This document shows positions 18,253-27,314 of a DNA stretch of 64,000 nucleotides, in pieces. Below the pieces are notes generated by a model. It saw only the letters and a list, made by a program, of their open reading frames with translations, was not told the DNA's origin and ran no database searches. Position numbers and translations under genes: made by a program. The stretch's first letter is position 1. Every line of letters begins with the position of its first letter. Source of the stretch: Neolewinella antarctica (GTDB taxonomy: Bacteria; Bacteroidota; Bacteroidia; Chitinophagales; Saprospiraceae); NCBI RefSeq assembly GCF_011927835.1, contig NZ_JAATJH010000001.1:821104-885103 (forward strand), read 5' to 3'.

Positions 18253-19191
18253 ATGGGAACCGAACCTCTGAAAACCGTCATCGTTGGCTCTGGCCCCGCT
18301 GGCTACACAGCTGCCATCTACGCCGCCCGCGCCAACCTCAATCCCGTTCTCTACACCGGCAAGGAACCCGGCGGCCAGTTGATGATCACCACCGACGTGG
18401 AGAACTTCCCCGGCTACCCGGAAGGCATCCAGGGCCCGGCCATGATGGAAGATTTGCGCAAGCAGGCCGAGCGCTTCAACACCGAAGTGAAGTACGAACT
18501 GATCGACCGCGTCGATTTTTCCGGCCCCGTTCACAAAGTTTATACCGAAAGCGGCGAAGAGATCGCCGCCCACACCGTCATCATCAGCACCGGCGCCACC
18601 GCCCGCTGGCTCGGCATCGAAAGCGAGCAGCGCCTGATGAACAACGGCGTCAGCGCCTGTGCGGTCTGCGATGGTTTCTTCTACCGGGGCAAACCAACCG
18701 CCATCGTCGGGGCCGGCGATAGCGCGTGTGAAGAGGCGCTCTACCTCAGTAACCTCTGCCCGGAAGTCCACATGTTCGTCCGCCGCGACGAGATGCGCGC
18801 CTCAGCAATTATGCAGGAGCGCGTCAAGAAGCAGAAGAACATCCACATCTACTGGAACACTGAGACGGAGGAGGTCCTGGGTGACGAATTCGTCACCGGC
18901 GTCCGCGTCAAGAACAACCAGACGGGTGAGACGCAGGAGATTGCCGTCGATGGCTTCTTCGTCGCAATCGGCCACATCCCCAACACGAAAATGTTTGGCG
19001 ACTGGATCGACATGGAAGACACCGGCTACCTAATGCACCACCCAAATTCTACCAAAACTAATATCCCCGGCGTGTTCGTCTCCGGCGACGCGGCCGACCA
19101 CGTTTACCGCCAGGCGATTACGGCCGCCGGCACGGGCTGCATGGCGGCGCTGGATGCGGAGCGGTACCTTGGCGAAACAGGAATTATTTAG
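18253..19191 (+). CDS. trxB: Thioredoxin-disulfide reductase
   Basis: A 312-residue low-molecular-weight FAD/NADPH reductase that reduces thioredoxin. FAD-binding VIVGSGPAGYTA lies at the N-terminus (GSGPAG 12-17), the redox-active pair is CAVC (C136, C139), the NADPH-binding motif is AIVGAGDSACEEA, and the C-terminal FAD motif is GVFVSGDAADHVYRQAITAAGTGCMAALDAE. Length is normal once the start is set at 18253. Cytoplasmic. Confidence 0.97.
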   Translation: MGTEPLKTVIVGSGPAGYTAAIYAARANLNPVLYTGKEPGGQLMITTDVENFPGYPEGIQGPAMMEDLRKQAERFNTEVKYELIDRVDFSGPVHKVYTESGEEIAAHTVIISTGATARWLGIESEQRLMNNGVSACAVCDGFFYRGKPTAIVGAGDSACEEALYLSNLCPEVHMFVRRDEMRASAIMQERVKKQKNIHIYWNTETEEVLGDEFVTGVRVKNNQTGETQEIAVDGFFVAIGHIPNTKMFGDWIDMEDTGYLMHHPNSTKTNIPGVFVSGDAADHVYRQAITAAGTGCMAALDAERYLGETGII

Positions 19192-19337
19192 ACGGCTTCA
19201 CCTCTTTAGACGCTTCGCTTTTAGACGAGCTTGCGCTCTTTTAGACGCTATTCTTTTAGGCCACCGCACAGCTCCAACGTGTGGCTGCCCAAAGGCGAAG
19301 CACCTAAAGTACGCAGCACCCCGAAAGCGAAGCGTCT
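19187..19337. repeat. TTTAGACG repeats and inverted repeat after trxB
   Basis: Four TTTAGACG units start at 19187, 19205, 19220 and 19240, beginning at the trxB stop codon. The segment AGACGCTTCGCTTT (19208-19221) is perfectly inverted at 19324-19337, just before the folD stop. The structure lies between convergent genes and could act as a terminator. Confidence 0.5.
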
Positions 19338-19339
19338 GA

Positions 19340-20209
19340 CTAGCTCTTGCTGGCCTGCAACGTGTTCATCAGTAAACTCACCACCGTCATCGGCCCCACC
19401 CCACCGGGGACGGGCGTCATGGCGGACACCTTACTTTCCAAACCAGCGTAGTCAATGTCGCCGCAGAGGCGGTAGCCGCGCTTTTTGGTAGCGTCGTCAA
19501 CGCGATTGATACCGACGTCGATGATGACCGCGCCTTCCTTCACCATGTCGGCGGTAATCATTTCCGGGCGACCGATGGCGGCGATCAGAATATCGGCGCG
19601 TTTGGTGTGAAAAGCCATATCCTCAGTGCGGCTGTGGCACAGCGTAACCGTTGCGTTGCCCGGCTCACCTTTGCGGCTCAGAAGCACGGTCATCGGGGTT
19701 CCGACAATGTTTGACCGACCCAGGACAACTACTTCTTTTCCAGTCGTTTGTATGCCGTATCTTTCCAACATGGTCATGATGCCATTCGGGGTCGCCGGAA
19801 GGTAGCTGGGCAGGCCGAGGGTCATCAACCCGATGTTGACCGGGGTGAAGCCGTCCACGTCTTTTCTGGGCTCGATGGCGAGGTTGATCTGGTCTTCGTC
19901 GATGTGCTTGGGGAGGGGCAGCTGAACGATGAATCCGTCTACGTCGGGGTCGTTATTAAGCTTAGCAACTTCGGTGAGGATTTCACTTTGCGTAACGTCC
20001 TCCGGCATCCTGATGAGCGTGGAGCGGAACCCGATCTGCTCGCAGCTACGGACTTTATTGCGGACGTACACCTGGGAGGCCGGGTTGTCTCCGACGAGGA
20101 TGGCGGCGAGGTGAGGAATTTTGCCGGCGGCCTGACGAATTACGTCGACCTCCTGCTTCAATTCTTCCTTTATTGTCGCGGCCAGGGCCTTTCCGTCCAA
20201 TACCAGCAT
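19340..20209 (-). CDS. folD: Methylenetetrahydrofolate dehydrogenase / cyclohydrolase
   Basis: A 289-residue bifunctional enzyme interconverting methylene-, methenyl- and formyl-tetrahydrofolate. Family motifs: LAAILVGDNPASQVYVRNKVRSCEQIG (with catalytic Lys and Tyr), DGFIVQLPLPKHID, KDVDGFTPVNIG, VVVLGRSNIVGTPM (NADP binding), VTLCHSRT, and MTPVPGGVGPMTVVSLLMNT at the C-terminus. A good promoter element lies 19 nt upstream of the ATG. Confidence 0.97.
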   Translation of the reverse strand: MLVLDGKALAATIKEELKQEVDVIRQAAGKIPHLAAILVGDNPASQVYVRNKVRSCEQIGFRSTLIRMPEDVTQSEILTEVAKLNNDPDVDGFIVQLPLPKHIDEDQINLAIEPRKDVDGFTPVNIGLMTLGLPSYLPATPNGIMTMLERYGIQTTGKEVVVLGRSNIVGTPMTVLLSRKGEPGNATVTLCHSRTEDMAFHTKRADILIAAIGRPEMITADMVKEGAVIIDVGINRVDDATKKRGYRLCGDIDYAGLESKVSAMTPVPGGVGPMTVVSLLMNTLQASKS

Positions 20210-20227
20210 AGCTTTTTACGTTTCCGG

Positions 20228-20235
20228 CAAAGATA
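20228..20235 (-). promoter_or_regulatory. -7 promoter element TATCTTTG for folD
   Basis: Perfect TAnnTTTG on the minus strand, 18 nt before the folD start codon. Confidence 0.6.
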
Positions 20236-20380
20236 GCCGCCGGGAGGCATTTGTCGTGCAGCCCCCGTTGCGGATCATTAGCCCTCGTTACCTTTGTCAA
20301 CGGTCTCTAGCCTTCCTCAGGTCCGTCGCTCCACTACACGTTACGGATCACGTTCGGAGCGTCAACGGGGGCGGTTTTTG

Positions 20381-20397
20381 GGCGCTTTCGCGGGTGC
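20381..20397 (-). repeat. Dispersed repeat, two-mismatch copy
   Basis: The plus strand reads GGCGCTTTCGCGGGTGC, two bases from the reversed core, 49 bp upstream of the type B surface protein gene. Confidence 0.5.
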
Positions 20398-20445
20398 CGT
20401 GGAAGGTACAATAAGCAGGTAGCCCCCCATTAACAAGATATTCCC

Positions 20446-23400
20446 ATGGCCCGATTGTACGTTCGTTATCTACTACCGTCAGTTCTTGCGTTACTTTCCC
20501 TGACGGTGGTGGCGCAGGACGTTATTTTGATTGGCCAGAACGATCAAATCTCGTCCTGTAACGGCAATTTTTTTGACGCGGGCGGCGAAAGTGGCGGTCA
20601 CGGCGGGGCGGGCGCAGTGCAGACCACCACGATTTGCTCCGACGGAAGCTCGGGAGAAAGTGTGCGCGTGTTTTTCTCGGAAATTGAGATCGATGGTGTA
20701 CTGAATATTTACAACGGCAATACCACCGGTGCGCCGCTGCTCGGAAGCCTCACCGGCACGAACGATGACTCGAGCGTTGCCTTCAGGTCTACGGCGGGTA
20801 ACGCGTCGGGGTGCCTGACTTTTGAGTTTACGAGCGGCGGTACGTCCCTCAACGGCTGGAAAGCGTCCGTTATCTGCGTTAATCCTTGCCAACCCATTTC
20901 GGCGGTTATTCTCGGTACCACGCCACCCCGCCTGCCGGATACGGACGAGGGTTTCATCGACGTTTGCCCCGGCGACCCCATCACGCTGCGTGCCGAGGGG
21001 CGTTACCCGGAGGATGGGCAGGAATACGCACAGAGTGACGCTACCTCGGAGTTCACCTGGACGTTTCAGGACGGTACCAGCGCGACCGGCCCGACCGTCA
21101 CCCATATTTACGAAGAACCGGGTGCCTACCAGATCAACCTTACCATTGAAGACGAGCGCGGTTGCCGTAACGCACTGCGGACGACACGGCGCGTCCGCGT
21201 CGCCCCCGCTCCCGTGTTCAACGAACCCAGTAACCTTCCAGCAAACATTTACCCCGGCGACGAAATCATTATCGACGTCGGCGGAACGGACCCGAATTCG
21301 CTCAACATCTCGCCCACGCCGCAGCGTTTTTCGTTCCGTACCAGTCAGACTTTTTCCGAACTAACTCCCCTACCGGACGACATTACGACTTACCAGAGCT
21401 CACTCGAGTTCTCGAGCTTCGCCAATGGGCAGCGCCTCGAACGGGGCGACCAGATCGTGAGTATTTGTGCGAGTATGGAGCACTCCTTTCTTGGTGATTT
21501 AGGTATTTCGGTGGAGTGCCCGGACGGCACCAAGCTCGACCTCCACCGCTACAGCTCCGACATCGTCGGCCGGGTGGGCAACCAAACCCTTGGGCTCGGG
21601 GATAAATTCACCATCACCCCCGACCCACCCGGCACGTACTGTTGGACGGCCAACGCCCCGGCAACAATGCGCGAAGTTGTGCAGCGAGGTAGTTTTGATG
21701 CGGGTGAGAAAATCCCAGAAATCGACTACCGCGCGGAGGGCGGTAGTTTTGATGAATTCATCGGCTGTGAGCTAAATGGTAATTGGTCTTTCAACGTCCT
21801 GGATAGCTTACCGGATGACAACGGCACCGTTTACTCCTGGACAATCGAGTTCGCCTCCGACGTCTTCCCTAACCTCGAAGAATTTACCGTCCCGCTTTCT
21901 TCCGTCACGATTGAAGATAACAACCTTTATGATGCTTACACGCCGACGCGAGCCGCACTCAACACGAATAATCCCGGCCCGAAAAAGGTCCGAATCGTAA
22001 CGGAAGACGATTTCTCCTGCCGCTTCGATACGACGCTCACCTTGCTGGTCGAATCTCCGTTCGCGCGGGACTGTAGCGATCGTGCGGCCCGACCGGCGAT
22101 CCCGGGCATAGACACCAGTGTCTGCCAGGGAGATGACATCACCGTAGACTTCAGCACGGCCGTTGCGGAAGACACGGTAATTATCTGGGAGTCCATCGCC
22201 TTCGACGAAGTTTCAAATAGTCTGTACCCATCCGAAACGGAAGCTTACGGTTCGACGATCCGCGTAACGGACCACAACCCGGCTACCGTACGGGACGTCG
22301 CGCGGGACATCGAATCGGTCTGTATCAACCTGGAGAATATTGACCAGCTATCCGAGCTTACGGTACAACTGCTCAGCCCAGACGGAACGACATTACGCTT
22401 GCTTGAATCTATTTCCGCTAACAACGCCAGGTTATCAAATACGTGTTTCGCCCCGACGGCTACGCAGGCCATCGGCGGTGGGAGTAGTCCATTTTCTGGC
22501 ACCTTCATTCCGGTCAATAATAATTGGGCCGCGCTGAACGGGGAGGCCATCAACGGGGACTGGACCTTGCAGATTTGGGATGCGGCCGGAAACGACGTCT
22601 CCCGCCTCGCCAGCTGGTCCATCGCGCTGCGGTACGATCGGGAGGTCACCTACAGTTGGTCGCCCAGTGACGGGACACTGAGTTGTACGGACTGCCCTAC
22701 CCCAACCATTGCACCCGCGACCGCGACCATTTATGTACTAAGCATCTCCACCGCCGACGGCTGTTCGCAGACCGTCGAAGTTGACGTGGATTTCAGTGCT
22801 TTACAATTAGATTTTGGATCGAGCGTCGCGCCTCCTACGTGTAACGGGGGCAATGACGGAAGCATCTCCGTAACCATAGCAAGTAACCCGGGGAACCTCA
22901 CGCTTTCTTGGTCCGACCAGCCAAGCAATTCCTCTCTAATCAGAACTGGCTTATCCGCTGGCACCTATGCACTTACAGCAACTGACGAGGATGGATGCTC
23001 GAATCAGTTTATCATTGAGTTAAGTGCGCCACCCCCCATCACGTTTACCTCCAGCGAAAACCGGGTTACCTGCTTCGGTAGATCCGACGGTGGTTTGACC
23101 ATCACGGACATCACTGGCCCTAATCCCGGAAACTACGTCATCACGTGGGGCCCGGAAGCAGAAAATAGTGACCAGTCAACCGTCCGCAACCTTCCCGCCG
23201 GAGACTACCCGCTCACGGTAACTGACGTTCAGGGTTGCGCCGTAGATACCTTCGTGACACTCACCCAACCGCAACCGCTGTTATCGAGCATCGCGGGGGT
23301 AAACGTCTCCTGCTTTGGCGAAGCGGACGCCCGCCTGACGGCCTCCGGCACGGGAGGGACCCCCGCCTACGCCTACCGCTGGAGCACGGGGAGTACCGAC

Positions 23401-24261
23401 CCAGTACTGTCCGACTTGATCGCGGGAAATTACTTTTTGACCCTGACGGACGAAAATAATTGTACCGATCTGGATACTTTCAACGTCACCCAACCCGATA
23501 CGCTCGTGCTTGACGTAATGACGGATTCGGTACTCTGCCTGGGCGGCTTTTCCGGCGCGGCGGTCCTGGTGGCCAGTGGTGGCAACCAACCCTTCACGTA
23601 CCGACTCGGCGAGCGCGGGGCCGGTCGCAACAGTATCTTTCTGGGCTTGGCGGCGGGAGAATACCCCGTATTCGTGACGGACGCAAATGGCTGCGCGGAC
23701 GACGCGTTGGCCGTAGTGGACGATGGTCTCTTTTTCGGCGTGAGCGTCGGCCCGGATAGCACCATCGTCTTTGGGGATAGTCTTACGCTGAGCGCAACGC
23801 TGATCGGTGGCCGCCCGGGCGTGCAGTACGCCTGGCGCCCTTCCGCGCCGACCTCGATCAGCTGTCGCGACTGTGCCGACCCCGTTGTCCAACCGGAATT
23901 CGAAACGGATTTTACCTTGGTCGCAACCGACGGAAACGGCTGCACGGCCGAAGATCGGATCCGAATCAGGGTGCGGAAGATTCGGGAAGTAGCCGTGCCG
24001 ACGGGTTTTACGCCCAACGGTGATCTACGGAACGACGTACTGCTGGTCCACGGTCGGCCGGGAACGCGCGTGGTGAGCATGCAGGTGTACGATCGGTGGG
24101 CGACGCTGATCTACGAAGGGGCTGACTTTATGGTCAACGATCCGGAGGCCGGTTGGGACGGCGATGGTCACAACGCGGGCGTATATTTCTACAAGCTCGT
24201 GGTCGAATATGACGATCGTTCCCAGGAAACACTTTCGGGCCAAACCACGCTAATCCGTTAA
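20446..24261 (+). CDS. Large T9SS type B sorted surface protein (CUB, PKD, P-domains, SprB repeats)
   Basis: A 1271-residue secreted protein. Signal peptide 1-24 (ends VVAQ); CUB-like domain about 25-145; PKD-like domain with TWTFQDGTSATGPTVTHIYEEPG near 200-225; two proprotein-convertase P-like domains (about 320-465 and 615-735, each ending in a W-x-I-x-F/L strand); four SprB-type repeats about 796-1092 (VSCFGEADARLTASGTGG is one); and a gliding-motility C-terminal sorting domain from about 1185 (VPTGFTPNGDLRNDVL to the end). This tail marks export and anchoring by the type IX system. The adjacent PorP/SprF gene fits the known pairing for type B cargo. Probably an adhesin; the ligand is unknown. 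Confidence 0.88.
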   Translation: MARLYVRYLLPSVLALLSLTVVAQDVILIGQNDQISSCNGNFFDAGGESGGHGGAGAVQTTTICSDGSSGESVRVFFSEIEIDGVLNIYNGNTTGAPLLGSLTGTNDDSSVAFRSTAGNASGCLTFEFTSGGTSLNGWKASVICVNPCQPISAVILGTTPPRLPDTDEGFIDVCPGDPITLRAEGRYPEDGQEYAQSDATSEFTWTFQDGTSATGPTVTHIYEEPGAYQINLTIEDERGCRNALRTTRRVRVAPAPVFNEPSNLPANIYPGDEIIIDVGGTDPNSLNISPTPQRFSFRTSQTFSELTPLPDDITTYQSSLEFSSFANGQRLERGDQIVSICASMEHSFLGDLGISVECPDGTKLDLHRYSSDIVGRVGNQTLGLGDKFTITPDPPGTYCWTANAPATMREVVQRGSFDAGEKIPEIDYRAEGGSFDEFIGCELNGNWSFNVLDSLPDDNGTVYSWTIEFASDVFPNLEEFTVPLSSVTIEDNNLYDAYTPTRAALNTNNPGPKKVRIVTEDDFSCRFDTTLTLLVESPFARDCSDRAARPAIPGIDTSVCQGDDITVDFSTAVAEDTVIIWESIAFDEVSNSLYPSETEAYGSTIRVTDHNPATVRDVARDIESVCINLENIDQLSELTVQLLSPDGTTLRLLESISANNARLSNTCFAPTATQAIGGGSSPFSGTFIPVNNNWAALNGEAINGDWTLQIWDAAGNDVSRLASWSIALRYDREVTYSWSPSDGTLSCTDCPTPTIAPATATIYVLSISTADGCSQTVEVDVDFSALQLDFGSSVAPPTCNGGNDGSISVTIASNPGNLTLSWSDQPSNSSLIRTGLSAGTYALTATDEDGCSNQFIIELSAPPPITFTSSENRVTCFGRSDGGLTITDITGPNPGNYVITWGPEAENSDQSTVRNLPAGDYPLTVTDVQGCAVDTFVTLTQPQPLLSSIAGVNVSCFGEADARLTASGTGGTPAYAYRWSTGSTDPVLSDLIAGNYFLTLTDENNCTDLDTFNVTQPDTLVLDVMTDSVLCLGGFSGAAVLVASGGNQPFTYRLGERGAGRNSIFLGLAAGEYPVFVTDANGCADDALAVVDDGLFFGVSVGPDSTIVFGDSLTLSATLIGGRPGVQYAWRPSAPTSISCRDCADPVVQPEFETDFTLVATDGNGCTAEDRIRIRVRKIREVAVPTGFTPNGDLRNDVLLVHGRPGTRVVSMQVYDRWATLIYEGADFMVNDPEAGWDGDGHNAGVYFYKLVVEYDDRSQETLSGQTTLIR
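22709..22728 (+). repeat. Dispersed repeat copy inside the type B surface protein gene
   Basis: TTGCACCCGCGACCGCGACC differs at one base from the consensus core. It encodes the linker segment APATAT before the SprB repeats. Confidence 0.5.
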
Positions 24262-24273
24262 TCCTCAGCCACT

Positions 24274-25350
24274 ATGAACGCGCAACACTGCGGATTTCGG
24301 ATCTTTTTATTGGTAGCGCTCCTGGCGTTACCCTTTTTGGCGCGGGCGCAGGATGCCAGGTTTGTGAACATGAACGCGAGCAGCCAGCTCGTCAACCCGG
24401 CCCTAACGGGCGTCATTCCCGGTCGACTGCAATTTTCGGCCAATTACCGGGAGTTGTACACTTCCCTGCCCGGTGCGGATGGGTACCGCAGCTACGCGGC
24501 TGGCCTGGAAATACGGCGGCCCACCGGCGGCGGGAACTATTTCGGCTTTGGCGCGCAACTGCAGCGGGACGATGCTCCGACCAGCAACTTCAACCGTTCC
24601 CAAGGTCTGGTGGGTGCGAGTTATCAGCAGCAGATCGCGGGTTCCAACCGGCGGGGGGTCGGCCAGTACCTTTCCGGCGGCGCGCAGGTTGGTTTTGGGC
24701 AACGTGGATTCGACCTCAACAAGATTTGGTTCTCCAATCAATACTTCGTCGACAACACCACCCGGGAGGCTTACCTCGACCGGACCTTACCGAACGGTGA
24801 GCCTTTTACCGGGAACGGCTCTGGAACTTACCTGGACGTGAACGCGGGTGTGGCCTGGTTCGGTGAGTTTGGCGACCGCAAGGGTGCCTACGCCGGAATC
24901 AGTGCCTATCACCTAAATACTCCGAACGTATCCCCACTGCCCGGCGGCACGGATGAGCTTAACTACCGGTTGGTCATTCACGGCGGTGGGGAGCTGCCAA
25001 TCGGCGCCGGTGACATGAGTTTACTCCCCGCGTTCCGGATAATGGACCAGGGCCCCTCACTCGACGCGCTGATTGGTGCCAACGTCCGTTATACCCAGCG
25101 CGAGTGGCGAGAAATTGCGTTACGGGCCGGCCTGTGGGCGCAGGGAAGCAATCAGGCGGGTGGCTTTGGGATGAACGCCGCCATCTTCACCGTAGGTTTG
25201 GAAACGGAGCGGGTCCAGTTCGGCCTCAGCTACGACATCAGCGTCGGTGAGTTGACGACCGTGACGAGCGGCCGGGGTGGTTGGGAGCTAAGCGTTATCT
25301 ACCGGCAGCCCGCTAAATTCCGGCGGAAGGTGGTTTGCCCGAAATTTTGA
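24274..25350 (+). CDS. PorP/SprF family type IX secretion membrane protein
   Basis: A 358-residue outer membrane protein with a signal peptide ending LARAQ and the family opening DARFVNMNASSQLVNPALTGVIPGRLQFSANYRE. Later FGLSYDISVGEL and WELSVIYRQP resemble the C-terminal barrel strands of PorP/SprF. These proteins assist secretion and surface attachment of type B CTD cargo and sit next to the cargo gene; here it begins 12 bp after the surface protein stop, in an obvious operon. Confidence 0.92.
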   Translation: MNAQHCGFRIFLLVALLALPFLARAQDARFVNMNASSQLVNPALTGVIPGRLQFSANYRELYTSLPGADGYRSYAAGLEIRRPTGGGNYFGFGAQLQRDDAPTSNFNRSQGLVGASYQQQIAGSNRRGVGQYLSGGAQVGFGQRGFDLNKIWFSNQYFVDNTTREAYLDRTLPNGEPFTGNGSGTYLDVNAGVAWFGEFGDRKGAYAGISAYHLNTPNVSPLPGGTDELNYRLVIHGGGELPIGAGDMSLLPAFRIMDQGPSLDALIGANVRYTQREWREIALRAGLWAQGSNQAGGFGMNAAIFTVGLETERVQFGLSYDISVGELTTVTSGRGGWELSVIYRQPAKFRRKVVCPKF

Positions 25351-25458
25351 GTTGTGGATCTTATTTAGGATGCAAGTTCAGTATTCCACTTATTGGTTAC
25401 CGATGCGTTGAGTAGCCCACGACGGTGTACGCGGAGATCGTTGAGAACGGAATTGATT

Positions 25459-25466
25459 TATCTTCG
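25459..25466 (+). promoter_or_regulatory. -7 promoter element TATCTTCG for the lipoprotein-pyrF operon
   Basis: TAnnTTCG match 45 nt before ATG 25512. It favours that start over the in-frame ATG at 25425, which lies upstream of the promoter. Confidence 0.5.
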
Positions 25467-25511
25467 CGGCTTACTTCAGTACTTCAGCAGCGCTGTCAGC
25501 ACCATCCTTCC

Positions 25512-26120
25512 ATGTCACACTGCTTACGACTTTTCGCTTTCCTCACGTTCTGTTTACTCTTGGTCCTCGTAACCAGTTGCAACCAGTCGGACGTCCCGAC
25601 CACAGCAGACGGCGTGCGGGAAGGCGGTGACTCGACCACGCAAACACTGGAGGTGGCGTACGTCGATTTGGAACTACCGGACCGCACTTACCTGGTTTTT
25701 CGCCAGGAGCTGAGCTTTCAGGACGTCAACGGCTTTATCGCCATCGAAACTGACTCTCTGGTGCGAAAAAGCGAACGAGCGGGCGTACCGCCGGCCGGCC
25801 CCGCGACCTTGCTTACCTACGGCTGGGATACCGAACGGGGGCGCGGTGACGTAGCCGTTGCACTGCCCGTCGAAGTCGGCACTACCCTATCCCCTTACGC
25901 CACGGTGATTATGCCCGCCGGACCAGCACTATCCGTCGAATTCGCCGGATCGTACGATCGCCTGTCCGCCTATCATTACGCGCTGGGGCAGGAGCTCGCT
26001 AACAGAGGGCTGCGGCCCCTGATACCGAGCATCGAAGAATACGTCGTCGGGCCAACGGACACGCGCGACGCCGGACAATTTCGCACGCGCATCATTTATC
26101 CATACGCAAACCCAGAATGA
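25512..26120 (+). CDS. Lipoprotein with a GyrI-like effector-binding domain
   Basis: A 202-residue lipoprotein: signal MSHCLRLFAFLTFCLLLVLVTSC with a lipobox Cys at position 23, then a spacer and a domain resembling the GyrI/AraC effector-binding fold (YVDLELPDRTYLVFRQEL, a central SYDRLSAYHYALGQELANRGL helix, and IEEYVVGPTDTRDAGQFRTRIIYP). Such domains bind small hydrophobic ligands; a membrane-tethered version would act in the envelope. It overlaps pyrF by ATGA, so the two are translationally coupled. No functional link to pyrimidine synthesis is evident. Confidence 0.72.
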   Translation: MSHCLRLFAFLTFCLLLVLVTSCNQSDVPTTADGVREGGDSTTQTLEVAYVDLELPDRTYLVFRQELSFQDVNGFIAIETDSLVRKSERAGVPPAGPATLLTYGWDTERGRGDVAVALPVEVGTTLSPYATVIMPAGPALSVEFAGSYDRLSAYHYALGQELANRGLRPLIPSIEEYVVGPTDTRDAGQFRTRIIYPYANPE

Positions 26121-26935
26121 CCAGAACCGAACTTTTCCACCGCATCAAAGCAAAGCAATCTTTCCTCTGCGTCGGGCTAGACGTCGACCCGGCAAAGATG
26201 CCCGCTCACCTGAACGGCGACGTACTGGCTTTCAATAAAGCCATCATTGACGCGACGCGCGACCTGTGCGTAGCCTACAAACCCAATACTGCTTTTTACG
26301 AAGCGCTGGGCCTGGACGGGATGCGCATTCTCAAAGACACCCTGGACTACATTGGCGACGATCACTTCACCATCGCGGATGCCAAGCGGGGTGACATCGG
26401 CAACACGAGCCGGTACTACGCCAACTTCGCGTTTCACACCCTCGGGGCGGATTCCATCACGGTGGCGCCGTACATGGGCGAGGATTCCGTGCGTCCCTTT
26501 TTAGAATACGAGGGGAAGTGGGCCATCGTGCTTGCCCTAACGAGTAATCAGGGAAGCCAGGATTTTCAGCACGCAAGTCAGGACGGCGGGGAACCCCTGT
26601 ACAAAAAAGTCATGCAGCGCACGGCGGCGTGGGGAAATCTGGACCAGCTGATGTTCGTCTGCGGTGCCACGCAGGCCGAAAAGTTCGCGGAATTACGCGC
26701 CGTGACGCCGGACCATTTCTACCTCGTCCCCGGGATCGGCGCGCAGGGCGGTGATTTAGCGGGAGTTTGTAAATACGGGATGAACGATCACTGTGGTCTG
26801 CTCGTGAATTCGAGCCGGGGCATATTGTACGCCAGCCCGGGAGAAGACTTTGCCGAAGCGGCCCGAGCTTCCGCGCAGCGTTTACAAACTCAGATGGCGG
26901 CGGCACTTAAGAAATACCTACCCACAAAAGCGTAA
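26117..26935 (+). CDS. pyrF: Orotidine 5'-phosphate decarboxylase
   Basis: A 272-residue enzyme of the long (type 2) OMP decarboxylase family, making UMP in the last step of pyrimidine synthesis. The catalytic Asp-Lys-Asp array is in DAKRGDIGNTS (D88, K90, D93), with FLCVGLDVDP at the N-terminus and LVPGIGAQGGDL for phosphate binding near the C-terminus. The ATG overlaps the upstream lipoprotein stop. Confidence 0.97.
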   Translation: MTRTELFHRIKAKQSFLCVGLDVDPAKMPAHLNGDVLAFNKAIIDATRDLCVAYKPNTAFYEALGLDGMRILKDTLDYIGDDHFTIADAKRGDIGNTSRYYANFAFHTLGADSITVAPYMGEDSVRPFLEYEGKWAIVLALTSNQGSQDFQHASQDGGEPLYKKVMQRTAAWGNLDQLMFVCGATQAEKFAELRAVTPDHFYLVPGIGAQGGDLAGVCKYGMNDHCGLLVNSSRGILYASPGEDFAEAARASAQRLQTQMAAALKKYLPTKA

Positions 26936-26950
26936 TTCTTCGCCAATTTC

Positions 26951-26982
26951 TTTGGGAAGTGGCCGCAACTAAATTACCTTTG
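26951..26982 (+). promoter_or_regulatory. Full promoter for tRNA-His (TTTG - 20 bp - TACCTTTG)
   Basis: -33 TTTG at 26951-26954 and -7 TACCTTTG at 26975-26982 with 20 bp between, the best match in the window to the two-part Bacteroidota promoter. The tRNA begins about 50 nt downstream. Confidence 0.75.
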
Positions 26983-27034
26983 CGGCGCTTAAGCAAACAA
27001 ACCCGCTTTGCGCGTGACGTATGCTAGTTAATTT

Positions 27035-27109
27035 GGTAGTTGTAGCTCAGTTGGTTAGAGCGCTGGATTGTGATTCCAGAGGTCGCCGGTTCGAACCCGG
27101 TCTTCTACC
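27035..27109 (+). tRNA. tRNA-His (anticodon GTG)
   Basis: The cloverleaf is readable: G-1 at 27035, acceptor from 27036, D arm GCTC...GAGC, anticodon stem CTGGA/TCCAG with loop TTGTGAT (GTG at 27070-27072), T arm GCCGG-TTCGAAC-CCGGT, and discriminator C. The extra 5' G opposite C73 is the tRNA-His identity element. CCA is not encoded. The acceptor stem as drawn (GTAGTTG with CTTCTAC) has two adjacent U-U mismatches at positions 5-68 and 6-67. Confidence 0.93.
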
Positions 27110-27119
27110 CTTTCTTTTA

Positions 27120-27157
27120 AGAGACCCTTACTTCGGTTTGGGTCTCTTTTTATTTTG
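27120..27157 (+). terminator. Intrinsic terminator after tRNA-His
   Basis: Stem AGAGACCC / GGGTCTCT followed by TTTTTATTTT. Confidence 0.85.
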
Positions 27158-27169
27158 GGTGAGGGGAAT

Positions 27170-27311
<142 letters not shown>

Positions 27312-27314
<3 letters not shown>

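Noticed and set aside
19187-19247. Four TTTAGACG units as a possible CRISPR array
   Set aside because: Units are 8 bp with spacings of 18, 15 and 20 bp, far too short and irregular, and no cas genes are present.
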